A stretch of 64,000 bases of DNA from Pseudomonas sp. BN102 (GCF_029871245.1 NZ_SSON01000040.1:1-64000), one strand, 5' to 3'; counted from the first letter of the stretch, positions 1 to 9,759 are shown. Made by a program: numbers and translations. The notes: generated by a model not told the origin, from the letters alone.

Positions 1-1353
1 GCCAGCGCCAAGGCCGCCTTCAAGACCTGGCGCAAGACCCCGATCGGCGCCCGTGCGCGCATCTTCCTCAAGTACCAGCAGCTGATCCGCGAGAACATGA
101 AGGAGCTGGCCGCCCTCCTCACCGCCGAACAGGGCAAGACCCTGCCGGATGCCGAGGGCGACATCTTCCGCGGCCTGGAAGTGGTGGAGCACGCCGCCAA
201 CATCGGCACCCTGCAGATGGGCGAGCTGGCCAACAACGTGGCCGGCGGCGTGGACACCTACACCCTCAACCAGCCGCTCGGCGTATGCGCCGGCATCACC
301 CCGTTCAACTTTCCGGCGATGATTCCGCTGTGGATGTTCCCCATGGCAATCGCCACCGGCAATACCTTCATCCTCAAGCCGTCCGAGCAGGACCCGATGG
401 TGACCATGCGCCTGGCCGAACTGGCCATGGAAGCCGGTGTGCCGGCCGGCGTGCTCAACGTCATCCATGGTGGCGCCGATGCGGTGAACCTGCTCTGCGA
501 CCACCCGGATATCAAGGCGGTATCCTTCGTCGGTTCGACCAAGGTCGGCACCCACGTCTACAACCGCGCCACCCTGAACGGCAAGCGCGCCCAGTGCATG
601 ATGGGCGCGAAGAACCACGCCATCGTTCTGCCCGACGCCCACAAGCAGCAGACCCTGAACAACCTCGCCGGCGCCGCCTTCGGCGCGGCAGGCCAGCGCT
701 GCATGGCGCTGTCGGTGGTGATCCTGGTCGGCGAGGCGCAAACCTGGTTGCCGGACCTGGTGGAGAAGGCCAAGAGCCTGAAGATCGGCGCAGGCGTCGA
801 GGCCGGCACCGATGTCGGCCCGGTGGTGTCCTGCGCCGCGCTGGATCGTGTCAGCAGTCTGATCGCCGCCGGCGAGAAGGAAGGCGCACAGCTGGTGCTC
901 GACGGCCGCGACCCTCAGGTGTCCGGCTACGCCAAGGGCAACTTTGTCGGCCCGACCATTTTCGCCGGCGTCACCCCGGAGATGACCATCTACCGCGAGG
1001 AGGTCTTCGGACCGGTGCTCTGCGTCGTGAGCGCCGCCACCCTGGACGAGGCCATCGCCTTCATCAACGCCAACCCCAATGGCAACGGCACCGCTCTGTT
1101 CACCCGCTCCGGCGCCGCCGCGCGGCACTTCCAGGAAGAGATCGACGTCGGCCAGGTGGGCATCAACGTACCGATCCCGGTACCGGTGCCGCTGTTCTCC
1201 TTCACTGGTTCGCGCGCTTCCAAGCTCGGCGACCTCGGCCCGTACGGCAAGCAGGTGGTGCAGTTCTACACCCAGACCAAGACCGTCACCTCGCGCTGGT
1301 TCGACGAGGACGAAGTCGGCGGCGCGGTGAACACCACCATCACCCTCAAGTAA
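1..1353 (+). CDS. mmsA: Methylmalonate-semialdehyde dehydrogenase (CoA-acylating), 5' end missing
   Basis: The reading frame is open from base 1, so the gene starts before the window; about 450 codons are present and the family is about 500 residues, so only some 50 N-terminal residues are missing. The enzyme oxidises (methyl)malonate semialdehyde to propionyl- or acetyl-CoA with NAD+, at the end of valine and myo-inositol degradation. Visible family marks are the N-terminal [14 protein letters not shown] segment, the FVGSTKVG nucleotide-binding turn, the catalytic cysteine in GQRCMAL (window codon 234) and the EEVFGPVL block. It is followed by mmsB and an acyl-CoA dehydrogenase in the same direction, the usual valine/isobutyrate catabolic set. 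A generic aldehyde dehydrogenase is unlikely given the GQRCMA motif and the neighbours. Confidence 0.95.
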   Translation, partial: ASAKAAFKTWRKTPIGARARIFLKYQQLIRENMKELAALLTAEQGKTLPDAEGDIFRGLEVVEHAANIGTLQMGELANNVAGGVDTYTLNQPLGVCAGITPFNFPAMIPLWMFPMAIATGNTFILKPSEQDPMVTMRLAELAMEAGVPAGVLNVIHGGADAVNLLCDHPDIKAVSFVGSTKVGTHVYNRATLNGKRAQCMMGAKNHAIVLPDAHKQQTLNNLAGAAFGAAGQRCMALSVVILVGEAQTWLPDLVEKAKSLKIGAGVEAGTDVGPVVSCAALDRVSSLIAAGEKEGAQLVLDGRDPQVSGYAKGNFVGPTIFAGVTPEMTIYREEVFGPVLCVVSAATLDEAIAFINANPNGNGTALFTRSGAAARHFQEEIDVGQVGINVPIPVPVPLFSFTGSRASKLGDLGPYGKQVVQFYTQTKTVTSRWFDEDEVGGAVNTTITLK

Positions 1354-1369
1354 CCCACTTAACGCACTC

Positions 1370-1446
1370 GTAGGTTGGGCTGAGCTCCGCGAAGCCCAAC
1401 ACGAGAACGCACATCGTTGGGCTTCGCTTCGCGAAGCCCAACCTAC
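1370..1446. repeat. Inverted pair of GTAGGTTGGGC-type palindromic repeats
   Basis: Two 31-base units (1370-1400 and 1416-1446) face each other. Each begins or ends with GTAGGTTGGGC and is itself self-complementary, and the right unit contains GGGCTTCGC..GCGAAGCCC. A related single unit lies at 30406-30437. The pair sits between mmsA and mmsB and could fold into a large hairpin in the mRNA. This is the layout of Pseudomonas REP-type elements; the family assignment is from memory. Confidence 0.75.
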
Positions 1447-1477
1447 AGGGCTACAGAACCTACGCGAGAACAGACTT

Positions 1478-2368
1478 ATGAATATCGGCTTCATCGGACT
1501 CGGCAACATGGGCGGCCCCATGGCCCTCAACCTGGTCAAGGCCGGCCACCGGCTGCACGTATTCGACCTGTCGCAACTGGCGGTGGCGCAACTGGTGGAA
1601 GCCGGCGCCCGCGCCGAGGACTCCCCGGGAGCCATCGCCCGCGCCGATGTGGAGATCATCATCACCATGCTGCCGGCGGCGCAGCACGTGAAGTCTGTCT
1701 ACTTGGGCGAAGACGGCCTGTTGGCCAATGTGGCCCCGGGCGTGCTGCTGATCGACAGCTCCACCATCGACCCCCACAGCGCCCGCGAAGTGGCCGCAGC
1801 CGCCCGCAAGCAGGGCAACCCGCTGCTAGATGCGCCGGTCTCCGGCGGCACCGGCGGCGCCGCGGCAGGCACCCTGACCTTCATGGTCGGCGGCGAAGCG
1901 GAGGACTTCGACCGTGCTCACACCGTGCTCAGCGGCATGGGCCGCAACATCGTCCACTGCGGCGCCACGGGCAACGGTCAGGTGGCCAAGGTGGCGAACA
2001 ACATGCTGCTGGGCATCTCCATGATCGGCGTCGCCGAAGCCATGGCCCTGGGCACCTCGCTGGGCATGGACCCGAAGACCTTGGCGGGCATCCTCAACAC
2101 TTCCAGCGGCCGCTGCTGGAGTTCGGAGATCAACAACCCCTACCCCGGCGTGCTGGAAAACGCCCCGGCCTCGCGCGGCTACAGCGGTGGCTTCGGCAGC
2201 GACCTGATGCTGAAGGACCTCGGCCTGGCCACCGAGGCGGCCCGCCAGGCGCGCCAGCCGGTGATCCTCGGTGCCGTCGCGCAGCAGCTCTACCAGAGCT
2301 TCAGCCTGCAGGGCCACGGCGGCCTGGACTTCTCCGCCATCATCAAACTATACCGGCACGACGGCTGA
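1478..2368 (+). CDS. mmsB: 3-hydroxyisobutyrate dehydrogenase
   Basis: A 296-residue NAD(P)-dependent beta-hydroxyacid dehydrogenase that oxidises 3-hydroxyisobutyrate to methylmalonate semialdehyde, the substrate of the enzyme encoded just upstream. The N-terminus has the Rossmann signature [13 protein letters not shown], the substrate-binding motif [11 protein letters not shown] lies near residue 120, and the catalytic lysine is in GQVAKVANN (K171). The length is normal for the family. The next gene starts 22 bases after the stop, which suggests one transcript with mmsA and the acyl-CoA dehydrogenase. A related hydroxyacid dehydrogenase such as tartronate semialdehyde reductase is possible on motifs alone, but the context strongly favours MmsB. 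Confidence 0.93.
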   Translation: MNIGFIGLGNMGGPMALNLVKAGHRLHVFDLSQLAVAQLVEAGARAEDSPGAIARADVEIIITMLPAAQHVKSVYLGEDGLLANVAPGVLLIDSSTIDPHSAREVAAAARKQGNPLLDAPVSGGTGGAAAGTLTFMVGGEAEDFDRAHTVLSGMGRNIVHCGATGNGQVAKVANNMLLGISMIGVAEAMALGTSLGMDPKTLAGILNTSSGRCWSSEINNPYPGVLENAPASRGYSGGFGSDLMLKDLGLATEAARQARQPVILGAVAQQLYQSFSLQGHGGLDFSAIIKLYRHDG

Positions 2369-2390
2369 GCAGCCGTTTGGGAGCATCGCA

Positions 2391-3542
2391 ATGCAGGATC
2401 TGGAACTCTCCGAAGAGCAGCGGATGATCCGCGACATGGCGCGCGACTTCGCCCGCGCCGAAGTCGCGCCTCGGGCGCAGGCCTGGGAAAAGGCCGGCTG
2501 GATCGACGACGACCTGGTGCGCCAGATGGGCGAACTGGGCCTGCTCGGCATGGTGGTGCCCGACGCCTGGGGCGGCACCTACATCGACTATGTGGCCTAT
2601 GCCCTGGCGGTGGAGGAAATCTCCGCCGGCGACGGCGCCCTCGGCGCCCTGATGAGCATCCACAACTCGGTGGGCTGCGGGCCCATCCTCAATTACGGCA
2701 GCGAGGCGCAGAAGGACCTTTGGTTGCCGCAGCTGGCCAGCGGCACCGCCATCGGCTGCTTCTGCCTCACCGAGCCCCAGGCCGGCTCGGAAGCTCACAA
2801 CCTGCGTACCCGCGCCGAGCTTGTGGACGGCCAGTGGGTGCTGAACGGCGCCAAGCAGTTCGTCAGCAACGGCAAGCGCGCCAAGCTGGCCATCGTCTTC
2901 GCGGTGACCGACCCGGAGCTCGGCAAGAAAGGCCTCTCCGCCTTCCTGGTGCCCACCGACACGCCCGGCTTCGTGGTAGATCGCAGCGAGCACAAGATGG
3001 GTATCAAGGCCTCCGATACCTGCGCCGTGACCCTCAGCGACTGCCGCATCCCGGCAGAGAACCTGCTGGGCCAGCGCGGCAAGGGCCTGGCCATCGCCCT
3101 GTCGAATCTGGAAGGCGGCCGCATCGGCATCGCCGCCCAAGCCCTCGGCATCGCCCGCGCGGCCTTCGAGGCGGCCCTGGGCTATGCGCGGGAACGGGTG
3201 CAGTTCGGCAAGCCGATCATCGAGCACCAGAGCATCGGCAACCTGCTGGCGGACATGCAGACCCGCCTCAACGCCGCACGCCTGATGATCCTCCACGCCG
3301 CCCGCCTGAAGAGCGCAGGCCAGCCCTGCCTGTCGGAAGCCTCCCAGGCCAAGCTGTTCGCCTCGGAGATCGCCGAGCAGGTGTGCTCCAGCGCCATCCA
3401 GGTCCATGGCGGTTACGGCTACCTGGAGGACTACCCGGTGGAGAAGTACTACCGCGACGCGCGGATCACGCAGATCTACGAAGGGTCGAGCGAGGTACAG
3501 CGGCTGCTCATCGCGCGGGAACTGGCCAACTACGCACTCTGA
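2391..3542 (+). CDS. Acyl-CoA dehydrogenase, probably isobutyryl-CoA type
   Basis: A 383-residue flavoprotein with the acyl-CoA dehydrogenase fold. It shows the helical N-terminal domain ([17 protein letters not shown]), the FAD/substrate segment [11 protein letters not shown], and the C-terminal [11 protein letters not shown] in which E364 is in the position of the catalytic base. The ATG at 2391 is chosen because it is preceded by GGGAGC and gives the standard N-terminus; the frame runs further upstream but into mmsB. Placed after mmsA and mmsB, it most likely oxidises isobutyryl-CoA to methacrylyl-CoA in valine breakdown. Short- or branched-chain substrate preference cannot be read from sequence alone. 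Confidence 0.9.
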   Translation: MQDLELSEEQRMIRDMARDFARAEVAPRAQAWEKAGWIDDDLVRQMGELGLLGMVVPDAWGGTYIDYVAYALAVEEISAGDGALGALMSIHNSVGCGPILNYGSEAQKDLWLPQLASGTAIGCFCLTEPQAGSEAHNLRTRAELVDGQWVLNGAKQFVSNGKRAKLAIVFAVTDPELGKKGLSAFLVPTDTPGFVVDRSEHKMGIKASDTCAVTLSDCRIPAENLLGQRGKGLAIALSNLEGGRIGIAAQALGIARAAFEAALGYARERVQFGKPIIEHQSIGNLLADMQTRLNAARLMILHAARLKSAGQPCLSEASQAKLFASEIAEQVCSSAIQVHGGYGYLEDYPVEKYYRDARITQIYEGSSEVQRLLIARELANYAL

Positions 3543-3557
3543 GTTACCCACGCTTTC

Positions 3558-3595
3558 CGGGCGCCCCGCTTTCCCGAGGAGCGCCCGTTTTTTTT
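3558..3595 (+). terminator. Rho-independent terminator of the mms operon
   Basis: The stem CGGGCGC (3558-3564) pairs with GCGCCCG (3581-3587) and is followed at once by eight T residues (3588-3595). It lies 15 bases after the acyl-CoA dehydrogenase stop codon. Confidence 0.9.
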
Positions 3596-3644
3596 GGCCT
3601 CCTGCCCGATTGAGCCCAAGACCTTCCGAATGCTACGGCAACAC

Positions 3645-3734
3645 GTAAGGTACGCCGTGCACACCGGGACATTGGTGACGGCAGATTCGGCCTGTAGTCC
3701 TGGCACGGAACCTGGTGCGCGCAGCGCACCCTAC
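3645..3734. repeat. Inverted pair of GTAGGGTGCGC-type repeats
   Basis: The 21-base units at 3645-3665 and 3714-3734 are imperfect reverse complements. Their core, GGGTGCGC..GCGCACC, recurs as a pair at 28924-29002 and singly at 34642-34662. They lie between two convergent genes, a typical position for Pseudomonas palindromic repeats. Confidence 0.65.
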
Positions 3735-3772
3735 GACAGCACGTTCCGTTACAGCACGTTGCAGGCTTCAAA

Positions 3773-6253
3773 TCAGTGCTCGACCACCAGTCGCGCGTGC
3801 ACATATTCCCTGAATTGCTCGGCCTGCAGTGGCGGGGAAAACAGGTGGCCCTGATAGGTCTGGCAGCCATGTTTGACCAGGAAGGCACGCTGAGCCTCGG
3901 TTTCCACGCCTTCGGCAATAACCGAAAGCCCCAGGATCTGGCTCAGGCTGATGATCGCGCAGGCGATGGCGGCATCGTTGGGATCGACCAGCACATCCCT
4001 GATGAAGGATTGGTCGATCTTGAGCTGATCCAACGGCAGGCTCTTCAGATAGGACAGCGACGAATAACCGGTGCCGAAATCATCCAGCGAAAGACCTATG
4101 CCGATCGCTTTCAACTCGACCATCTTGGCGACGGTACCTTCCATATCCTCGATCAGCAGGCCTTCGGTCAGTTCCAGTTTCAACCTCTTCGGATCGGCAC
4201 CAGTGCTCCTCAGCACAGCCAGCACTTCCTCGACGAAGTCCGGGTGGTGGAACTGGCGGGCGCTGACGTTCACCGCCATCCCCAGTCGGGACGTTTCCGG
4301 ATGCTTAGCCCAGACCACCAACTGAGCACAGGCGGTTTGCAGCGCCCAGCGGCCCAACGGCAGGATCAGCCCGGTTTCCTCTGCCAATGGAATGAACTCA
4401 TTCGGATAGACGATTCCGCGTTCATGATGCTGCCACCTCATCAGTGCCTCTGCACCTATGATGCGGCCCTCGCAATTCACCTGCGGCTGGTAATGAAGTA
4501 GCAGTTCCTTGCCCTGCAGGCCCTGGCGCAAGTCCGCTTCCAGCCTGGCGCGTGCCGTGGCGACAGCCTGCATCTCCGGATCGAAGAAACGCATGGTATT
4601 GCGGCCCGCCGCCTTGGCGCGATACATCGCCAGGTCAGCGCGCTTGATTATGTCGTCCACTGTATTCAGCTGGCCCTGGAACAAGGCGATACCGAGGCTG
4701 GGGGTACTGTGGTGTTCATAGCCATCCAGCTGGTAGGAAATGTTCAGCGCATTGAGGATCTTTTCGCCGATGGCCTTGGCCTGGATGGCTGCTTCCGGTG
4801 GGTTCTCGCTCAGGTTCTCCAGCAAGACCACGAATTCGTCGCCGCCCAGCCGGGCCACGGTGTCGCTCTCGCGTATGCAGCCGGAGAGGCGCAGGGCGAC
4901 TTGCCGCAACAACATGTCACCCCGGTCATGCCCCAGCGTATCGTTCAGTGCCTTGAAGTTATCCAGATCGATGAGGATTACCGCGCCCGTATGCTGGCTG
5001 CGGGTGCTGACCGCCAGCACGTGCTGCAAGCGGTCCAGCATGAGCCGACGGTTGGCCAGCCCGGTCAGTTGATCGTAGAAGGCCAGACGCTGGACTTCTT
5101 GCTCGGCGACCTTGCGGTGGGTGATGTCGGTATTGATCGAGAGGACGGACTGCGGTTGGCCATCGTCGTCGCGCACCAGGGTGCGGTGGCTTTCGAGCGT
5201 GATGGTGCTGCCATCCTTGCGTCTCAGCGTGACCTCACCCGCCCAATCACCCGTTTCGATCAGGCTATTGGTCGCCGCATCGAAAGCGGCATGGCCCTGG
5301 TAGATCAACTCCTGTGCCGATTGGCCGAGTGCCTCTTCCTTCGACAGACCGTAAAGACGCTCAGCGCTCTTGTTCCAGTACAGGATGCGGTGGTCCATGC
5401 CGTGAACGACTATGGCGTCCTGGGCCTTGTCCAGCAACGATGCCTGCTGGCGGGCCTTCCTCTCGCTTTCGCGCAGCACCACCAGATAACCTTCCCTTTC
5501 GGCTGCTTGCGACTCCATTTCGCGCCTGATCTTGCCGCCGTAGATAACAGCTGCACTGACCATCATCAGCACGAACAGCATGATCGCGTACTCGACCCGG
5601 CGCAGTTCCTCAACCGACTCCAGTTCCTCCTCCAGGAGCTTGCTTTGAATCTGGCCTACGCGTTCGCGCACCGTGCCAAGCGAGCCGAGCAACTTGGCAA
5701 ACTTCCTGTCCATGGTCGCCATGCGCTTGCCGGCCGCGTCCGACTGACCCTCCCTGAAGAAGGAGAAGATCAGCATGGCCTCCTTCACCATCTCGACCAT
5801 GTCAGCGTCGACCGCACTCACCTCATCCTGCAATGCAAGACTGAAGGCCTGTATATCGGCGCTGTGCCCGCCTTGATCGTCGATCCTGGCTTGCAGCTGC
5901 TCCCTGGTCATCGCCAGATGTTCGTTGAACTTGAGCAAGGCTTCATTCATGTTCCGCGATTCGGCTTCGACATCATGGGTATCGAAGACGTTGTTGCCCG
6001 GCGCGTTGACCTCGGTTGCCAGATTGCCCAGCGTCGAATAGCTCGCCAGCTGCTTGACCCACGACTGGTTGGCCTTGATGGAACGGTGGTAGGTGTCGAC
6101 GATCATGTGATTCAGCAACACGCTCAGCACAACGACCAATACGTCGAAGCCCGCAAGAAAGAAGTACATGCGGTGCCATCTGGCCGGGCGCAGTTTAATT
6201 GGGCTGGTTGCGTTGGTCTGTTTGTCGGCGCTTTTATTTTTGAAGTAATCCAT
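3773..6253 (-). CDS. Membrane PAS-GGDEF-EAL cyclic-di-GMP enzyme
   Basis: An 826-residue two-domain cyclic-di-GMP protein. Membrane helices lie at about residues 29-50 and 222-240, flanking a predicted periplasmic helical sensor region of about 170 residues. They are followed by a PAS domain (about 270-380), a GGDEF domain with an intact GGDEF (470-474) and an inhibitory RxxD site five residues before it (RESD, 461-464), and an EAL domain with EAL at 602-604 and the DDFGTGYSSLSYL loop. Both catalytic signatures look intact, so synthesis, degradation or both are possible; many such proteins act mainly as phosphodiesterases. It stands alone, convergent with the mms operon, and has a long leader region upstream. 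Confidence 0.92.
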   Translation of the reverse strand: MDYFKNKSADKQTNATSPIKLRPARWHRMYFFLAGFDVLVVVLSVLLNHMIVDTYHRSIKANQSWVKQLASYSTLGNLATEVNAPGNNVFDTHDVEAESRNMNEALLKFNEHLAMTREQLQARIDDQGGHSADIQAFSLALQDEVSAVDADMVEMVKEAMLIFSFFREGQSDAAGKRMATMDRKFAKLLGSLGTVRERVGQIQSKLLEEELESVEELRRVEYAIMLFVLMMVSAAVIYGGKIRREMESQAAEREGYLVVLRESERKARQQASLLDKAQDAIVVHGMDHRILYWNKSAERLYGLSKEEALGQSAQELIYQGHAAFDAATNSLIETGDWAGEVTLRRKDGSTITLESHRTLVRDDDGQPQSVLSINTDITHRKVAEQEVQRLAFYDQLTGLANRRLMLDRLQHVLAVSTRSQHTGAVILIDLDNFKALNDTLGHDRGDMLLRQVALRLSGCIRESDTVARLGGDEFVVLLENLSENPPEAAIQAKAIGEKILNALNISYQLDGYEHHSTPSLGIALFQGQLNTVDDIIKRADLAMYRAKAAGRNTMRFFDPEMQAVATARARLEADLRQGLQGKELLLHYQPQVNCEGRIIGAEALMRWQHHERGIVYPNEFIPLAEETGLILPLGRWALQTACAQLVVWAKHPETSRLGMAVNVSARQFHHPDFVEEVLAVLRSTGADPKRLKLELTEGLLIEDMEGTVAKMVELKAIGIGLSLDDFGTGYSSLSYLKSLPLDQLKIDQSFIRDVLVDPNDAAIACAIISLSQILGLSVIAEGVETEAQRAFLVKHGCQTYQGHLFSPPLQAEQFREYVHARLVVEH

Positions 6254-6883
6254 TTCACGATCTCCAAACCCAATCCTTCCAAACGGATTGATAAAAGCGA
6301 TACTCCGAAACCAACCAACCTATTTCGCCGACACCTGAACCTGATGACTGACCGCACGCAGCACTGGCCACCCTCTTTCGCTGTTGTGGAATCATATTGA
6401 TTTTCGTTAGCGCGACTCTCCTGCTGTCTCCTGGCATTCCATTCTGGAACTGAACGCCGCCATCGCTACCGGCAGACGTTCTGCTTCTTTCTTGTTCCAA
6501 GGCGCCGCCCAGTGCGTCTGGCGAATGTGCAGAACCTGGCTGGCCAAGTTGAGCGAAACATATCCCCGCGATTTCGCATTCCCTGCCGTACTGGGGCGAA
6601 GGTCGATCCGATCCGCAGGTGATCCCCTCATATCTAGCCCAATCCTTGCACCAGGCAGGTGCCGGGCATGCTCCATTTCCTCCCGCCTGTCGTGGCGGAT
6701 CCATGCCCCTGGGCCGGGTACTTCACGCAAAACGGTCAGGTGAAATGGGCGTTGCAGGCCATTTCCACATAGTTCTCCTCACCGCCCGATCGACCAAGGC
6801 AGCAAACCAAGCATAGCCACGAATTCGCCATTATTCCGGTCACTGACTGCGACTGACGGTTCGCTTTCTCCGGAGGGAATCGA
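6254..6883. other. 630-base stretch with no recognisable gene
   Basis: No frame here has a convincing start site, family signature or ribosome-binding site; the open frames on both strands look like GC-bias artefacts. The left part must hold the promoter of the GGDEF-EAL gene. The right end abuts the lyase relic, so part of the stretch may be eroded sequence of the same former locus. Confidence 0.5.
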
Positions 6884-7123
6884 TCAGGAAGCCGGTGACC
6901 AGGCGTGCTGGCGGAACAGGACTGACGCGGCGGTTTCGCCGACCAGGCTGGCATAGACGCCCGGGGCGGTTGCACCTTCCGTGCTGATGATCAGGATTCG
7001 TGATCGAGCGTCGATACCGACGTCAGCGGCCAGGCCTGGCGAAGCGACTATCCGTACCAACCCGGCGAGCCCGGCCACCGCCGACTCGCCGGCGAAGAGC
7101 GGAATGTCGTGCGCGCTGCCGGC
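6884..7123 (-). pseudogene. C-terminal remnant of a diaminopropionate ammonia-lyase gene
   Basis: The last 79 codons match the C-terminus of the intact lyase encoded at 59522-60748. Shared stretches include DIPL.AGESAVAGLAGLVR and ISTEGATAPGVY, and both end in a QxAWSP tail. Reading upstream on this strand, the match continues codon by codon to base 7123 and then stops abruptly where a fragment of an Lrp gene begins. The PLP-binding N-terminal two thirds are absent, so no lyase activity is possible. The relative orientation to the Lrp remnant is the same as in the intact locus, which suggests a deletion of roughly 3 kb from a former second copy. Confidence 0.85.
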
Positions 7124-7281
7124 AGTACACGGAGCTGGCGCTCTTCTTCGAGAACAACAACGTCAAGCGCTTCAAGCCGCTGGTCTCGATAAGCAATGTG
7201 AAGGTGGGACTTCAAGTGCCTTTGGATGCCTTGGGCCAGTGGCACTATCCGGTTGCCCGGTATCGATGCCCGCATGCTTGA
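7123..7281 (+). pseudogene. C-terminal remnant of an Lrp/AsnC-type regulator gene
   Basis: From the codon at 7123 the frame encodes QYTEL, FFENNNVKRFKPLVSIS and NVKVGLQVP, which correspond to the last 40 or so residues of the intact Lrp-family regulator at 62263-62736. Two codons after QYTEL are missing relative to that copy. The helix-turn-helix half is absent. The frame runs past the expected end to a stop at 7279-7281. The fragment starts exactly where the lyase remnant on the other strand ends, marking a deletion junction. Confidence 0.85.
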
Positions 7282-7297
7282 GGCTTGAGCGTCGCAG

Positions 7298-7486
7298 TCA
7301 GTCGAGCGGGTCACTGCCGGAACCCTCCTTGGCCGACCGCGGCAGATCGCTCTTGCGGCCAAGCGGCGTCTGTTGGAAACAGATGCCACTTTCTCCCCGC
7401 CGGTTCTCGCTGGCGGCGTTGGCGTGTACCGCAATACCGGCCAACGCGAAGGCGATGGAGGTCAGGAAGCTCTTCAGGTTTTTCAT
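7298..7486 (-). CDS. Small secreted protein of unknown function
   Basis: A predicted 62-residue protein. The ATG at 7486 is chosen because the reading from there gives a typical signal peptide (MKNLKSFLTSIAFALAGIAV, then HANA as likely cleavage site) and GGAA lies nine bases upstream. The mature part is only about 38 residues, hydrophilic, with a single cysteine in SGICFQQTPL. I do not recognise the family; the architecture resembles the many short periplasmic Pseudomonas proteins with a PtrA-type N-terminus. It is in the same direction as the phenol hydroxylase operon but separated from it by a terminator-like hairpin. Confidence 0.55.
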   Translation of the reverse strand: MKNLKSFLTSIAFALAGIAVHANAASENRRGESGICFQQTPLGRKSDLPRSAKEGSGSDPLD

Positions 7487-7675
7487 CGAAATCATTCCGG
7501 TCAGGTTCATCAGGAACGACCGCCGCCCTCATGCCCGCGCCGTGAAGGCCGCCAGCGGCGATCGGGGACAGTGTCGAAGATCCAGGTACTGCTTCCGTGT
7601 CACCAGGTCGCTGTTTTGCATGTTTTTGTAAGCTGCGGCGTTGAGATACAGGAGGGTACAGATCGACTGGCGAGC

Positions 7676-7701
7676 AGTAGAAAGAGGCGGCTCTTGCCGC
7701 C
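7676..7701 (-). terminator. Terminator at the end of the phenol hydroxylase operon
   Basis: The perfect stem GGCGGC/GCCGCC (7686-7701) with a four-base loop is followed, in the leftward direction, by TCTTTCT. It lies 24 bases after the stop codon of the outer-membrane channel gene. Confidence 0.75.
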
Positions 7702-7725
7702 CCGTCCCCTCAGGGAAATGCACCC

Positions 7726-8613
7726 TCAGAACGGCACGGTCAGCTTCAACCAGTAGGCATCCCCTTCCGCGCGGTTGCGCACCTGGGTTTCTTGTTCCCA
7801 TTTGGCAGTGAGGAACCAGCCGTCCTTGTTGCTGTACATGATCGACGGGCCGATGGAAAAGGCACGACCCTTGTTGTCGTCGATACGCTCCCCGTCCTGG
7901 CGGTCGTCGGTGGTCTGCCGGTAGTAGTAGCCGCCAACACCCAGCACCCAGCCATTGCCCAGGCCCCAGCCCACGGCGTAGTCGAAGTGGAATTCCTGGC
8001 CGGACCGGTAGTCGGTGGCGGGGTTCTCCCGGTTGAAGTCGTACATCAGCTTGATGCTGGCGTTGAGCCCGGCGGGGTCGACGTGGGAGATAGCCAGCAC
8101 CGGCTCCATCGTCCAGTAGTTGCGCCCGATATTGGCCAGGTCGCCGCGGTCGTACTCGCCCGAAGGGGCGATGAAATCCAGGGCGAAGATGCTGTGCAGC
8201 TTGTCGCTGTGATGAAAGCCCAGGGCCGGGCCGAAGATGATGTCGCCCAGGCCCTTCTTGTGCTGGGACTGGCCGTTCACGTCCACCTTCAGGTCGACGA
8301 AGGGCACCAGGGCGGCGAAGGCCAGGTTGCCGCCGAACAACTGCTGCTCGGTGACCCAGATCAGGCGCGGCGCGATGACGTTGGCGCGCACGCGGAAGTC
8401 CACCGGCAGGCTGCGGCCGTCATTGCCGCGCAGGGTGTCGGCCTCGTAGTGGGTGGAGAACACCTGGCCGTACAGGCCGGGCGGCGGCATGGCGCCGGAC
8501 ATGTAGTTCTCGGCGCCCATCGGGTAGGTGGAACCGCCGCCTTCGGTGGCATGGGCGAACTGGCCGAGGGTGGCGAGGATGCAGCAGGACAGGACACGCA
8601 GTTTGGTGCTCAT
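7726..8613 (-). CDS. Outer-membrane channel of the phenol-degradation MetA/SphA family
   Basis: A 295-residue protein with a signal peptide (cleavage likely near HATEGG) and alternating aromatic/polar beta-strand segments, ending in the terminal aromatic residue typical of outer-membrane barrels (LKLTVPF). The GGSTYPMGAENYMSGAMPPPG start of the mature part is characteristic of proteins encoded with aromatic-degradation genes (Pfam Phenol_MetA_deg), thought to let hydrophobic substrates cross the outer membrane. The start at 8613 is preferred over a 12-codon longer one because it begins the signal peptide. It follows dmpP by 74 bases and is the last gene before the operon terminator, so it is probably co-transcribed. 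Confidence 0.8.
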   Translation of the reverse strand: MSTKLRVLSCCILATLGQFAHATEGGGSTYPMGAENYMSGAMPPPGLYGQVFSTHYEADTLRGNDGRSLPVDFRVRANVIAPRLIWVTEQQLFGGNLAFAALVPFVDLKVDVNGQSQHKKGLGDIIFGPALGFHHSDKLHSIFALDFIAPSGEYDRGDLANIGRNYWTMEPVLAISHVDPAGLNASIKLMYDFNRENPATDYRSGQEFHFDYAVGWGLGNGWVLGVGGYYYRQTTDDRQDGERIDDNKGRAFSIGPSIMYSNKDGWFLTAKWEQETQVRNRAEGDAYWLKLTVPF

Positions 8614-8687
8614 CGGCAATACCTTCTTGTTTTTATGGGCGTGAGCCACCGTCCGCGCCCTCGGCGCGGAGCGGCGGGCAGAACAGG

Positions 8688-9749
8688 TCAGATGCGTTTG
8701 AAGAGGGCTGAGCGGGTGCTCTCGCCGGCGCCATCGACGGCGGTGAGGAAGCGCTCCATGAAGATGTCGCGCTCGAACAGCCGGCCTTGCATCAGGGCGG
8801 TGATGGCGGCGTCGATCATCGGCGGCGGCCCGCAGAGGTAGGCCTTGTTTCCGCTGAAGCGACCGTCGAAGTACTGCTTCGCGGCATCATGCACATAGCC
8901 CCGGAAGCCGCTCCACTCGGTGTCGTCGGCGGCCTGGCTGAGGGACGGTACGTAGGTGAAGTTCTCGTGCTCCGCAGCCAGGCGCTCGAACAGCTCGCGG
9001 TTGTACAACTCGGCACGGGTGCGCGCGCCCTGGAACAGCACCATGCGCCGCGAATCGCCCTGTGCCAGCAGGTCGAGGATCATCGATTGCGGGCTGGAAA
9101 GCCCCGAGCCACCGGCAATGAAGATCAGGTCGCCGGCTTGCGAGCCGCGCACGAAGAACTGGCCGTAGGGGCCGGACAGCTCCAGCGCATCCCCCACCCT
9201 CAGCTCGCCATGGATATGCCCGGTGGCCTGGCCGCCGTCCACCAGGCGGACGTGCAATTCCACTTCATCGGCGCGGCTCGGCGGATTGGCCAGGGAGAAA
9301 GCGCGGGTGCCGTCGATGCCGGGAATCTGCAGGTTGATGTACTGCCCGGCCTGGAACGCCATGGGCCGGTCCAGTTTCAGGCGCAGGCCCTTGATGGTGG
9401 GCGAGAGGTCGTCCAGGGCGATCACTGTCGCGCGGTAGTCCTGCACGCTATGGCCGGCGAAGTCCGGGTCGACGTCGATATCGGCTTCGATCACCAGGTC
9501 GCTCTGCGGGATGGCGCAGCAGGCCAGCACCTTGCCTTCGTCACGTTCCATGTCCATGAGGGCGAAGGGTGAGGCGGCGCCGACGTCCACTTCCCCTTCC
9601 AGCACCTGCAGCTTGCAGGTGGCGCAGGTGCCGTGGCCGCAGGCGAAGGGCAGCCAGACGCCCTGGCGCAAGGCGGCCTGGAGGATGGTCTGGCCCTCCT
9701 CCACTTCGATCTGTTCGCCGGTGGGTTCGATAGTGACCTGGTAGCTCAT
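8688..9749 (-). CDS. dmpP: Phenol hydroxylase reductase subunit P5
   Basis: The 353-residue electron-transfer subunit, passing electrons from NADH through FAD and a plant-type [2Fe-2S] centre to the diiron hydroxylase. The ferredoxin domain carries C37, C42 and C45 (ACGHGTCATC) and a fourth cysteine near 77. The flavin motif RAFSLANPP and the nucleotide-binding motif CGPPPMI follow in the usual order. The ATG at 9749 is preceded by GGAGATCGCC and gives the expected N-terminus MSYQVTIEPTG. It lies 10 bases after dmpO. Confidence 0.95.
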   Translation of the reverse strand: MSYQVTIEPTGEQIEVEEGQTILQAALRQGVWLPFACGHGTCATCKLQVLEGEVDVGAASPFALMDMERDEGKVLACCAIPQSDLVIEADIDVDPDFAGHSVQDYRATVIALDDLSPTIKGLRLKLDRPMAFQAGQYINLQIPGIDGTRAFSLANPPSRADEVELHVRLVDGGQATGHIHGELRVGDALELSGPYGQFFVRGSQAGDLIFIAGGSGLSSPQSMILDLLAQGDSRRMVLFQGARTRAELYNRELFERLAAEHENFTYVPSLSQAADDTEWSGFRGYVHDAAKQYFDGRFSGNKAYLCGPPPMIDAAITALMQGRLFERDIFMERFLTAVDGAGESTRSALFKRI

Positions 9750-9759
9750 GGCGATCTCC

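Noticed and set aside
6407-6730. 107-codon open frame on the minus strand
   Set aside because: It has no ribosome-binding site, no recognisable family and overlaps similar open frames in other phases; it is best explained by GC-biased composition.
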